Positions 1-5,397 of a stretch of 5,399 nucleotides of DNA are shown here, in pieces. The notes beneath the pieces are model-generated. The model had not been told where the DNA came from, ran no database searches, and was given only the letters and a program-made list of their open reading frames with translations. The translations under genes were made by a program, and so were the position numbers. Source of the DNA: Candidatus Gastranaerophilales bacterium (GTDB taxonomy: Bacteria > Cyanobacteriota > Vampirovibrionia > Gastranaerophilales > Gastranaerophilaceae); contig JAJQDG010000170.1 in assembly GCA_021202305.1 (NCBI GenBank), forward strand, positions 1 to 5,399, written 5' to 3'. How positions within the stretch are numbered: position 1 is the first letter of the stretch; each line of letters begins with the position of its first letter.

Positions 1-1
1 T

Positions 2-850
2 TTTAATACTATTTCGCTTTTTGATTACAAATTAATAAAAAAACCAGTTAAACTGAACAAAAATCCGCTTGCCGAGCTTGCTGCAATTAAAAATTCAAAT
101 GAAATATCTCACTATAAAAACTCTTATAAAAAACTCGCAAATGCGCTGTATGATTTTAAAAACCAAATAAAAGAAGGGTTATCGGAATTTGAATTAAAGC
201 AAATATTTGAAAATTCCCTGATTAAAAACGGTGCTTTTTGCACAAGTTTTAAAACAATTCTTGCAATAGGAGAAAATTCAAGCATAATCCATTACAGCGC
301 CTGTTCCAAAGAAAAAATTTTAAAAGAAGGCGATATAATTCTTCTTGATTGCGGCGGATATTATGAAGGCGGATACGCAACAGATATAACAAGGGTTTTC
401 CTGTGCGGAACAAAAGCCGGTGAATACGTTAAAAAAATATATACCGCCGTTTTAAAAGCGCAATTAAATACTATGAATTCAAATTTAAAAAAAACAGATG
501 CGCTTCACAATCTGGCGGCAAAATTATTAAAAGAATACGAAAAAGAGGGGTTTTTCTTTCCTCATGGTCTTGGACACGGCATAGGCATTCCTGTTCATCA
601 ATCTCCACCTGTACTTTCTTCAAAAAGCAGAATGAATATAAAAAACGGCAACGTATTTTCAATAGAGCCGGGGTTATATAAAAAAGGTTCTTTTGGCATA
701 AGGATTGAAAATGCTGTATACCTTGAAAATGGTAAAAAAATTGCGCTTTCGCTTTTCCCTTATGAAGAAAAACTTATTAACAGAAATCTGCTTACAAAAA
801 AAGAACTCACTATGCTTGACAATTGGAATGAGCTTACAAGGGGCGTTTAA
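2..850 (+). CDS. pepP: M24B metallopeptidase, Xaa-Pro aminopeptidase type (5' truncated by window edge)
   Basis: This is the last 282 residues of a cytoplasmic dinuclear-metal peptidase that removes an N-terminal residue preceding proline. The frame is open from the window edge, so the start and most of the N-terminal creatinase-like domain lie upstream. The pita-bread catalytic fold is complete. Numbering from the first full codon, the five expected metal ligands are D116 (LLDCGG), D128 (ATDITR), H192 (HGLGHGIG), E222 (SIEPGLY) and E236 (IRIEN). The supporting histidines H97 (IIHYS) and H199 (PVHQSPP) are also present, so the enzyme should be active. D116 and D128 are 12 residues apart, one more than the usual 11 of E. 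coli-type PepP. The C-terminal tail after the last ligand is short. The stop codon overlaps the next gene's start (TAATG), so the pair is probably cotranscribed and translationally coupled. A prolidase (pepQ) is the main alternative; the missing N-terminal domain would help decide. Confidence 0.88.
   Translation, partial: FNTISLFDYKLIKKPVKLNKNPLAELAAIKNSNEISHYKNSYKKLANALYDFKNQIKEGLSEFELKQIFENSLIKNGAFCTSFKTILAIGENSSIIHYSACSKEKILKEGDIILLDCGGYYEGGYATDITRVFLCGTKAGEYVKKIYTAVLKAQLNTMNSNLKKTDALHNLAAKLLKEYEKEGFFFPHGLGHGIGIPVHQSPPVLSSKSRMNIKNGNVFSIEPGLYKKGSFGIRIENAVYLENGKKIALSLFPYEEKLINRNLLTKKELTMLDNWNELTRGV
838..843 (+). promoter_or_regulatory. Ribosome binding site for the SpoU-type methyltransferase gene
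   Basis: AAGGGG lies inside the end of the upstream peptidase gene, six bases before the ATG at 850. Together with the TAATG stop/start overlap it fixes that ATG as the start. Confidence 0.6.
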
Positions 851-1572
851 TGAAAGAAATTACAAGCGTACAAAATCCTTTAATTAAAGAAGTTGCAAAA
901 TTGCACCAAAAAAAATACAGGGACGAATTTATTCTGCTGGAGGGGGTAAAAGCGGTAGAAGAAGCCCTCTTATCGAATTTGGAAATTAAATACATTTTTT
1001 CAAAAACCCCATTTCTAAATTTAGATACTTATATTGTAAATGATGCCGTCTTAAAAAAAATTTCAACTACGGAAAGCCCGGGCGTTGTCGTTGCAGTTGC
1101 AAAAAAACCTGTTTATAATTTTTCTGAATTTTTAAAATTCAAAAAAATTGCACTTTTAGACGGTATAAAAGATGCAGGAAACCTTGGTACAATTATCCGC
1201 GCAGCCTGCGCCTTTCAAATAGAGGGTATTTTATTATACGGCGATACTACCGATGAATTTTCCCCGAAAACAATACGTTCTTCTGCCGGAAATATGTTTA
1301 AAATACCGATTTTAAAAGTTAATAAAAGTGAGCTTATTGAATTAAAAAAAACGCATAAATTTATTGCTGCAACAGTTAATTCAAATAACTTTTCAAATCA
1401 ATCCGCCATATCGGATAATCCGGTTATCATGCTCGGTTCTGAAACTATGGGATTATGTAAAGAATTGTTAAATTTAGCTGATGAAACAATCACAATAAAA
1501 ATGTCAAATTCGGTTGAATCATTGAATTTGGCGCTGTCTGCGGGTATTTTATTTTACGAATTACAAAAATAA
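850..1572 (+). CDS. SpoU/TrmH-family RNA 2'-O-methyltransferase
   Basis: This 240-residue SPOUT-class protein is predicted to transfer a methyl group from S-adenosylmethionine to a ribose 2'-OH in rRNA or tRNA. Residues 1-85 match the small L30e-like substrate-binding domain (SVQNPLIKEVAKL at 6-18, FILLEG at 27-32, then TESPGVVVAVAKKP at 74-87). Residues 99-240 form the knotted catalytic domain. Motif 1 is NLGTIIRAA (111-119) with the expected N111 and R117. Motif 2 is LGSETMGL (195-202). Motif 3 is VESLNLALSAGI (222-233) with the S-L-N core. Motif 2 has T199 where Gly or Ala is usual, and N220 stands near the usual glycine of motif 3. Overall order resembles TsnR/RlmB-like enzymes, but the target nucleotide cannot be read from the sequence, so no symbol is given. 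It overlaps the upstream peptidase gene by one base and is followed by a 288-base stretch with a new promoter. Confidence 0.9.
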   Translation: MKEITSVQNPLIKEVAKLHQKKYRDEFILLEGVKAVEEALLSNLEIKYIFSKTPFLNLDTYIVNDAVLKKISTTESPGVVVAVAKKPVYNFSEFLKFKKIALLDGIKDAGNLGTIIRAACAFQIEGILLYGDTTDEFSPKTIRSSAGNMFKIPILKVNKSELIELKKTHKFIAATVNSNNFSNQSAISDNPVIMLGSETMGLCKELLNLADETITIKMSNSVESLNLALSAGILFYELQK

Positions 1573-1590
1573 AATACCTCTCAAGTCTTA

Positions 1591-1619
1591 TTGCATAAAG
1601 ATTATCGTTGTGATATATT
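1591..1619 (+). promoter_or_regulatory. Candidate sigma-70 promoter with extended -10, for the short ORF and gpsA
   Basis: A -35-like TTGCAT (1591-1596) is followed by 17 bases and a -10 TATATT (1614-1619) that matches the consensus at 5 of 6 positions. A TG at 1611-1612 directly before it makes an extended -10, which can offset the weak -35. Transcription would begin near 1626, leaving a leader of about 27 bases before the ATG at 1653. Position is right: just after the methyltransferase gene ends and before the short ORF-gpsA pair. Confidence 0.6.
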
Positions 1620-1638
1620 CATGGCTGAACCTACTTTT

Positions 1639-1642
1639 GGAG
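1639..1642 (+). promoter_or_regulatory. Ribosome binding site for the short ORF
   Basis: GGAG lies ten bases before the ATG at 1653. The same GGAG at the same distance precedes gpsA (1847-1850), and a GGAG also sits ten bases before the upp start, which supports use of this start. Confidence 0.45.
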
Positions 1643-1652
1643 CCTATCTTTT

Positions 1653-1859
1653 ATGCGTATTTCGCCTATATTCTTGCAGCAGAACCGTACAAAGCCGAAT
1701 ATGTCAGGACAAACATTTCAAAGGACGGGTTGCCGCAAGCCGCATGATTTAGGTGTTATGGGGTCATACAGTTCAAATGATGTGTTTATGCGTCTGGCAG
1801 AAGCCAGCATGCGCGACAGCAAAATAGAACAAGAGTTACAATTAATGGAGCTTATATAA
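1653..1859 (+). CDS. Possible small protein of unknown function (68 aa) ahead of gpsA
   Basis: I do not recognise this protein. Support for it being real: an extended -10 promoter about 27 bases upstream, a GGAG ribosome site, an open frame filling most of the gap, and a stop one base before the gpsA start. The N-terminal half (1-35) is basic and rich in Q, N and R, with MRISPI at the start and QTFQRTG at 20-26. The C-terminal part (about 42-67) looks like a charged amphipathic helix. There is no signal peptide, membrane segment or zinc motif. The opening recalls a short N-terminal pattern (M-K/R-I-x-P-I followed by a Phe-x-x-Gly-like element) that I associate with small Gastranaerophilales proteins, but this is unverified memory. 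It may be a true gene, a leader ORF that couples translation to gpsA, or spurious. A later in-frame ATG at 1758 would give only the helical 33-residue half. Confidence 0.45.
   Translation: MRISPIFLQQNRTKPNMSGQTFQRTGCRKPHDLGVMGSYSSNDVFMRLAEASMRDSKIEQELQLMELI
1847..1850 (+). promoter_or_regulatory. Ribosome binding site for gpsA, deciding a TTG start
   Basis: GGAG lies ten bases before TTG 1861. The gpsA frame has a stop at 1843-1845 and no ATG or GTG before the Rossmann strand, so TTG at 1861 is the only reasonable start. Confidence 0.55.
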
Positions 1860-1860
1860 T

Positions 1861-2871
1861 TTGAAGCTTGCAGTTTTGGGTTTAGGGTGCTGGGGTTTGG
1901 TTTTAACCAAACTTTTAACTGATAATTTTGATGAAATATCAGGTTGGTCAAGAAAAGAGGACTTGCCCCGGGAATTATTGCTTTATAAAAAAACGACAAA
2001 ACCATTTGAGGTGCAGCTGGATGATAAAGTAGAAATTACATCCGATTTAAAAAGCGCAATAAAAGACGCTGAAATTATTCTTCTTGTTGTGGCAACTTCT
2101 GCGGTCAGGGCTGTTTGCCGTGCGCTTAAAGAAGCAGGCATTAATGATGAACAAATTCTTGTTAATGCTTCAAAGGGGCTTGAGCAAGGCACTTTAAAAC
2201 GCATGAGTGAAGTTATGAAGGATGAATTGCCAAATCAAACCATTGCCGTTTTGTCAGGGCCCACTTTAGCGCTTGAAGTTCTTGAGGGGCAGCCTACGGC
2301 TGCTTGTGTTGCCGCAGATGATACAGAAGTTGCCAAAAAAGTTCAAACTGCGCTTGCCGTTAAAAACAAGTTCAGATTATATACAAACGATGACATGATT
2401 GGTGTTGAACTGGGCGGAAGCCTCAAGAATGTAATTGCAATTGCTGCGGGATTTATAGATGAAATGCGCTTTGGTGACAATTCAAAAGGCGCTCTTTTAA
2501 CAAGGGGAATGGCTGAAATTGTACGCGTAAGCGTTTATTTGGGGGCTAACCCTTCCACGTTGTGGGGGTTATCAGGCATGGGCGATTTAATTGCAACCTG
2601 TTCAAGCAGTTTAAGCCGGAATAATACCGTGGGGCGAATGCTTGCAAGAGGCAAAAAAATTGATGAAATCTTATCCGAACTCGGTTCTGTAGCTGAAGGC
2701 GTTAAAACTTCAAAAGCTATTTGCGAGTTGGCTGATAAAATAAATATTGAAACGCCTATTTCAAAAGCAATATACAAAGCCGTATATTCAAAAGAAAATT
2801 CCAGAGAAATATTTTTAGAGCTTATGAACCGCGCCCTTAAAGGCGAAGAAACTTTTGTGAAAAAATCATAG
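1861..2871 (+). CDS. gpsA: Glycerol-3-phosphate dehydrogenase [NAD(P)+]
   Basis: This cytoplasmic 336-residue enzyme reduces dihydroxyacetone phosphate to sn-glycerol 3-phosphate, the backbone precursor of membrane phospholipids; the length is normal for GpsA. The N-terminal Rossmann domain opens at once with LAVLGLGCWG (3-12), the dinucleotide-binding G-x-G-x-x-G. Further family signatures are NASKGLEQG (102-110, with the active-site K105), LSGPTLALEV (131-140), and GVELGGSLKNVIAIAAG (181-197, with catalytic K189). In the all-helical C-terminal domain are FGDNSKGALLTRGMAE (204-219), GLSGMGDLIATCSS (236-249) and LSRNN (251-255), followed by VAEGVKTSKA. The start is TTG, fixed by an in-frame stop 18 bases upstream and by the Rossmann strand beginning at residue 3. 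It follows the short ORF by one base. The usual neighbour plsY is absent. Its stop is five bases before the -35 of the upp promoter, and no terminator is visible between. Confidence 0.97.
   Translation: MKLAVLGLGCWGLVLTKLLTDNFDEISGWSRKEDLPRELLLYKKTTKPFEVQLDDKVEITSDLKSAIKDAEIILLVVATSAVRAVCRALKEAGINDEQILVNASKGLEQGTLKRMSEVMKDELPNQTIAVLSGPTLALEVLEGQPTAACVAADDTEVAKKVQTALAVKNKFRLYTNDDMIGVELGGSLKNVIAIAAGFIDEMRFGDNSKGALLTRGMAEIVRVSVYLGANPSTLWGLSGMGDLIATCSSSLSRNNTVGRMLARGKKIDEILSELGSVAEGVKTSKAICELADKINIETPISKAIYKAVYSKENSREIFLELMNRALKGEETFVKKS
1895..1912 (+). repeat. Near-perfect inverted repeat inside the start of gpsA
   Basis: GTTTGGTT-TT-AACCAAAC has eight-base arms around a two-base centre, 35 bases after the gpsA start codon. 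In RNA it would form a seven-pair hairpin with a UUUA loop, extendable by G-U pairs between the preceding G run and the following U run (1913-1916). The position and U-rich tail resemble an attenuator or weak terminator, but it lies in codons 12-18 and may be incidental; a repeat of this size is not very unlikely by chance in a window this long. Confidence 0.4.
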
Positions 2872-2876
2872 TACTA

Positions 2877-2905
2877 TTGATACATTGATTTTCTTGCGGT
2901 AAAAT
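2877..2905 (+). promoter_or_regulatory. Strong sigma-70 type promoter for upp-sigF-pilD
   Basis: TTGATA (2877-2882) and TAAAAT (2900-2905) each match the consensus at 5 of 6 positions and are exactly 17 bases apart. Transcription would start near 2911-2913, so the leader would be only about 13-15 bases. ATTGAT occurs twice, at 2876-2881 and 2884-2889, across the -35 box. Confidence 0.7.
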
Positions 2906-2908
2906 TTT

Positions 2909-2917
2909 GGAGGAGAG
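2909..2917 (+). promoter_or_regulatory. Ribosome binding site for upp, at the predicted transcript start
   Basis: GGAGGAGAG gives two overlapping Shine-Dalgarno options, ending 12 (GGAGG) or 10 (GGAG at 2912-2915) bases before ATG 2926. It is the strongest ribosome site in the window and lies almost at the predicted +1, so only the downstream GGAG may be fully within the transcript. Confidence 0.65.
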
Positions 2918-2925
2918 AAATTTAT

Positions 2926-3582
2926 ATGGAACAAATTCAAAATGTTACCGTGCTTAATCATCCGCTGATAAAAACAAATTTAGCGGTCTTGAGAGATAAA
3001 AATTCTGATTGCGAGCTTTTCAATCTTGCACTAAAAAGAATCAGCTACGCGCTTTTTTATGAAGCTTCAAAGTATTTGCCTACAGAAACAATAAAAGTTC
3101 AAACCCCGATTATTGATACCGAAAATGAAGTTATAAAAAAAGATATCGATGTTATTATTGCGCCTGTTTTGCGTGCAGGGTTGGTTTTTTCCGATATTGC
3201 GCAATGGCTTCTTCCTTTCAGTCATGTTCATCACTTGGGAATGTACAGAAATGAAGAAACCTTAGAACCCATCTGGTACTATAATAAAATGAAGGGGAAA
3301 TTTAAAAATCTCGATAAGACCTATGTTTTTATTTTAGACCCTATGCTTGCAACAGGAAATTCCGGTTACGATGCCGTTCATAATTTTGTAAAACAGGGAA
3401 TAGATGAAAAAAATATTGTATTTATCAGCCTTATTTGCGCGCCTGAAGGTATAAAAAAACTAACCGGCGCCTATAAAAATTTAAAAATAATAACTGCGCA
3501 GGTAGATTTAAAATTGAACGAAAGAGGGTATATAGTCCCCGGGCTTGGAGATGCGGGCGATAGAATATTTAATACGTTATGA
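2926..3582 (+). CDS. upp: Uracil phosphoribosyltransferase
   Basis: This cytoplasmic pyrimidine-salvage enzyme joins uracil to PRPP to make UMP and pyrophosphate. At 218 residues it is slightly longer than the usual 208-210. Family blocks appear in order: NHPLIKTNLAVLRD (11-24), YEASKYLP (45-52), IIAPVLRAGL (77-86), GMYRNEETLEPIWYYNK (105-121), the PRPP loop ILDPMLATGNSG (136-147), ICAPEGIKKL, and the C-terminal uracil-binding block LNERGYIVPGLGDAGDRIF (197-215). The PRPP loop has N145 where glycine (ATGGS) is common; the rest is standard. It has its own strong promoter and ribosome site. Its TGA overlaps the ATG of the sigma-factor gene (ATGA), making it the first gene of a unit with sigF and pilD. 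Upp has no known functional tie to either, so it may simply lend them steady expression. Confidence 0.97.
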   Translation: MEQIQNVTVLNHPLIKTNLAVLRDKNSDCELFNLALKRISYALFYEASKYLPTETIKVQTPIIDTENEVIKKDIDVIIAPVLRAGLVFSDIAQWLLPFSHVHHLGMYRNEETLEPIWYYNKMKGKFKNLDKTYVFILDPMLATGNSGYDAVHNFVKQGIDEKNIVFISLICAPEGIKKLTGAYKNLKIITAQVDLKLNERGYIVPGLGDAGDRIFNTL

Positions 3583-4382
3583 ACAAAGAAGATTTCACCA
3601 CCGATAATTCAGAAATAAAAAACTGGCTTATTGAATATCGAAAGACAGATGACCCTGAAATGAAAAAAAAGCTGAGGGGGCTTCTTGTAATGGCGTATTT
3701 GCCCCTTGTTACAAAAGTGGCAAGATCATTTGCACGCCGCTCAAGCGACCCTGTTGAAGATATTGTGCAGGTTGGCTCAATCGGTCTTTTAAAGGCTATG
3801 GATTTATATTCGCCGCAAAAAAATACAGGGTTTAAAACGTATGCAACTTATCTTATAACGGGTGAAATACGTCATTATCTCCGCGATAAAACTTCTATGA
3901 TACGTGCGCCGCGCGAAATAAGGGAACTTTCGTACAGGGTGCATAAAATTACTCTTGAATTAACCCAAAAATACGGTTCAACTCCGACTGACGAACAGCT
4001 TGCGCAAGCCTTGCAAATGCCGCAGAAAAAAATTGAAGAAGTTATAAATTTGGACAGAAGAACTTCAACCGTTTCATACGATCAAATGGCTGCAATTGAA
4101 GCTGACGCCAAAAACGATTCTCTGGTTGAAAAAATTCCGGATGAAAGCATTTATTCAAATGAAGAAGTATTTGAAAACAAAATAATCCTTGAAGAAGCAA
4201 TAAATTCTCTTGCCTTAGATTCAAGAAATATAATAAGAATGTGCTTTTATGAAGGGTTAAACCAGCGCGAAATATCAGAAAAGCTCAATATGAGCCAAAT
4301 GCAGGTTTCAAGAAAAATGAAAAAAGCGCTTTTAAATCTGTTTGAATACGTTACAAGCCGCGGGGTAAAACCTTATGAATAA
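3579..4382 (+). CDS. sigF: Group 3 alternative RNA polymerase sigma factor, SigB/F/G type, cyanobacterial SigF-like
   Basis: This 267-residue protein should direct core RNA polymerase to a special set of promoters. Region 1.1 is absent, as in group 3 factors. Region 2 covers about 38-105: YLPLVTKVA, then DPVEDIVQVGSIGLLKA (57-73, core binding), FKTYATYLITGEIRHYLRDK (85-104, -10 recognition). Region 3 follows (MIRAPREIRELSYRV at 107-121, then YGSTPTDEQLAQAL at 132-145). Region 4 lies at about 203-258, with the helix-turn-helix near 229-250 (QREISEKLNMSQMQVSR), which contacts the -35 box. The wording of region 2 is closest, from memory, to cyanobacterial SigF, which in Synechocystis is needed for pili and motility. 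No anti-sigma or anti-anti-sigma gene is adjacent. The start has no good Shine-Dalgarno; ATGA overlap with upp suggests translation by reinitiation, and an in-frame stop just upstream fixes this ATG. It overlaps pilD by eight bases. The family is certain, the SigF orthology less so. Confidence 0.9.
   Translation: MNKEDFTTDNSEIKNWLIEYRKTDDPEMKKKLRGLLVMAYLPLVTKVARSFARRSSDPVEDIVQVGSIGLLKAMDLYSPQKNTGFKTYATYLITGEIRHYLRDKTSMIRAPREIRELSYRVHKITLELTQKYGSTPTDEQLAQALQMPQKKIEEVINLDRRTSTVSYDQMAAIEADAKNDSLVEKIPDESIYSNEEVFENKIILEEAINSLALDSRNIIRMCFYEGLNQREISEKLNMSQMQVSRKMKKALLNLFEYVTSRGVKPYE
4362..4365 (+). promoter_or_regulatory. Weak ribosome binding site for pilD
   Basis: GGGG inside the end of the sigma-factor gene lies nine bases before ATG 4375. 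With the eight-base gene overlap it suggests coupled translation of the two proteins. Confidence 0.4.
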
Positions 4383-5373
4383 TTACACCGGAGTTTGGGT
4401 TTTGCTTATATATTTCGGCATCTGGTTTTTTGTTTTAGGGCTTTGCGTGGGCAGTTTTCTAAATGTTGTTGCACTCAGAGGGCTTTCAGGGGAAAGCATT
4501 GTTTTGCCGCCTTCAAAATGTCCGAAATGCAATAACAAGCTCAAGTGGTGGATGAATATACCCGTTTTTTCATATATTTTTCTTAGAGGAAAATGCTGGT
4601 ACTGCAAGGAGCATATTTCGATACAATACCCTGTTGTAGAGCTTTTTTGCGGGTTTCTTTTTTTGTTTTTGTTTTTAAAATTCGGTTTTTCGCTCCAGAC
4701 GTTGTTTTTTATGATAGCCTGCTCAATTTTGACGGTAATGTCAGTGTGCGATTTTAAAGAAAGCGTAATAATAGATTTTCACGCTTATATTCTTATTTTT
4801 ACCGGAATACTCTATCAATTAATATCAAATGGAATTCAAGGCGCTGTATTTGCATTAATCGGCGCCGCTATCGGTTTTTTACTGTATGAAATTTTGGTGC
4901 GCATTGTATATTTTTTCATCGGTCAAAGAATATTCGGCGAAGGCGACAGCCTTATTTCAGCGGGTATAGGTGCATTTTTTGGATGGAAAATGGTATTTAT
5001 CTCAGCTATAATAAGCGCTTTAATTATGGTAACAGCAATATTGCCTTATTATTGTATCCATGCCTGGCGCATTAAAAAAGTGCGTACGTTAAGGGCGCTT
5101 TTTTGCGCAGGTTTATTATTGGCTTTTATATTTTGTTTTGCTAAAAGCGAAATAATTGAACAGTTTTATGCTTTAATCATTTTTTTAATTGTTGTTATAT
5201 TTGCTGCAATCTGGTGTATCAGAGAAATTTTATCGGAAGTAAAAACAGATGAACCCGAAAATTTATGTTTTATGCCGTATGGCCCTGCAATGGCAGTTTC
5301 TTTCCTTTTAATTTTATTTTTTAAACCTCAAATAATTTCTCTGGTTACAGCTTATTTAAATACACTATTGTAA
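4375..5373 (+). CDS. pilD: Type IV prepilin leader peptidase / N-methyltransferase (A24A)
   Basis: This inner-membrane aspartic protease cuts the leader from type IV pilins or type II secretion pseudopilins and N-methylates the new N-terminus. The N-terminal membrane segment carries the hallmark VGSFLNVVALR (25-35). The cytoplasmic loop has the zinc-binding pairs CPKC (49-52) and CWYC (74-77) around WWMNIPVFSYIFLRGK, so it is the bifunctional form. The two catalytic aspartates are D126 (SVCDFKE) and D191 in FGEGDSLISAGIGAFFGW (the GxGD motif). The C-terminal MPYGPAMA (300-307) corresponds to the usual PFGP block. At 332 residues it is longer than the usual 250-290: between the helix ending near 228 and MPYGP there are two extra hydrophobic segments (about 239-256 and 264-282) and a short charged stretch. 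About ten membrane segments are visible rather than the usual eight. It overlaps the sigma-factor gene by eight bases. No pilin or pilus-motor gene is within the window. Confidence 0.95.
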   Translation: MNNYTGVWVLLIYFGIWFFVLGLCVGSFLNVVALRGLSGESIVLPPSKCPKCNNKLKWWMNIPVFSYIFLRGKCWYCKEHISIQYPVVELFCGFLFLFLFLKFGFSLQTLFFMIACSILTVMSVCDFKESVIIDFHAYILIFTGILYQLISNGIQGAVFALIGAAIGFLLYEILVRIVYFFIGQRIFGEGDSLISAGIGAFFGWKMVFISAIISALIMVTAILPYYCIHAWRIKKVRTLRALFCAGLLLAFIFCFAKSEIIEQFYALIIFLIVVIFAAIWCIREILSEVKTDEPENLCFMPYGPAMAVSFLLILFFKPQIISLVTAYLNTLL

Positions 5374-5397
5374 CAAATTGTTAATCAAATATATACT
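5368..5397 (+). promoter_or_regulatory. Possible promoter at the right edge
   Basis: TTGTAA (5368-5373) and TATACT (5392-5397, 5 of 6 consensus) are 18 bases apart and would drive a gene beyond the window. The DNA here is very AT-rich, so the match is weak evidence, and the downstream gene cannot be seen. Confidence 0.3.
5371..5383 (+). repeat. Short palindrome at the pilD stop codon
   Basis: TAACAA-A-TTGTTA has six-base arms around one base and begins with the pilD stop codon. A one-base loop and low GC rule out an effective terminator hairpin. It could be a protein-binding site or chance. Confidence 0.3.

Noticed and set aside
1623..1644. Hairpin GGCT...AGCC that would hide the GGAG site of the short ORF
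   Set aside because: The 5' arm sits at or before the predicted transcript start and the stem is interrupted, so it is unlikely to form in the mRNA.
1621..1752. A 43-codon ORF (MAEPTFGAYLL...) in another frame of the 1573-1860 gap
   Set aside because: It has no ribosome site, and its ATG lies upstream of the predicted transcript start near 1626. The 1653 frame is better supported.
1718..2005. Minus-strand ORF of 95 codons across the gap and the gpsA start
   Set aside because: It covers the conserved gpsA N-terminus, has no ribosome site and shows no recognisable protein pattern; it is a shadow of the + strand genes.
2872..2925. Rho-independent terminator between gpsA and upp
   Set aside because: No GC-rich stem followed by T-run is present; the sequence is better explained as a promoter and ribosome site.
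3514..3536. Promoter-like TTGAAC and TATAGT just before the sigma-factor gene
   Set aside because: The boxes are only 11 bases apart, too close for a sigma-70 promoter.
3663..3670. Run of eight A in the sigma-factor gene as a slippage or phase-variation site
   Set aside because: Similar A8 runs occur at about 485 and 905 and elsewhere in this AT-rich window, and the sigma frame is intact with normal lysine codons.
3677..3705. Inverted repeat GGGGC/GCCCC early in the sigma-factor gene
   Set aside because: Five-base arms with a 19-base loop inside coding sequence, no U-tail; explainable by chance.
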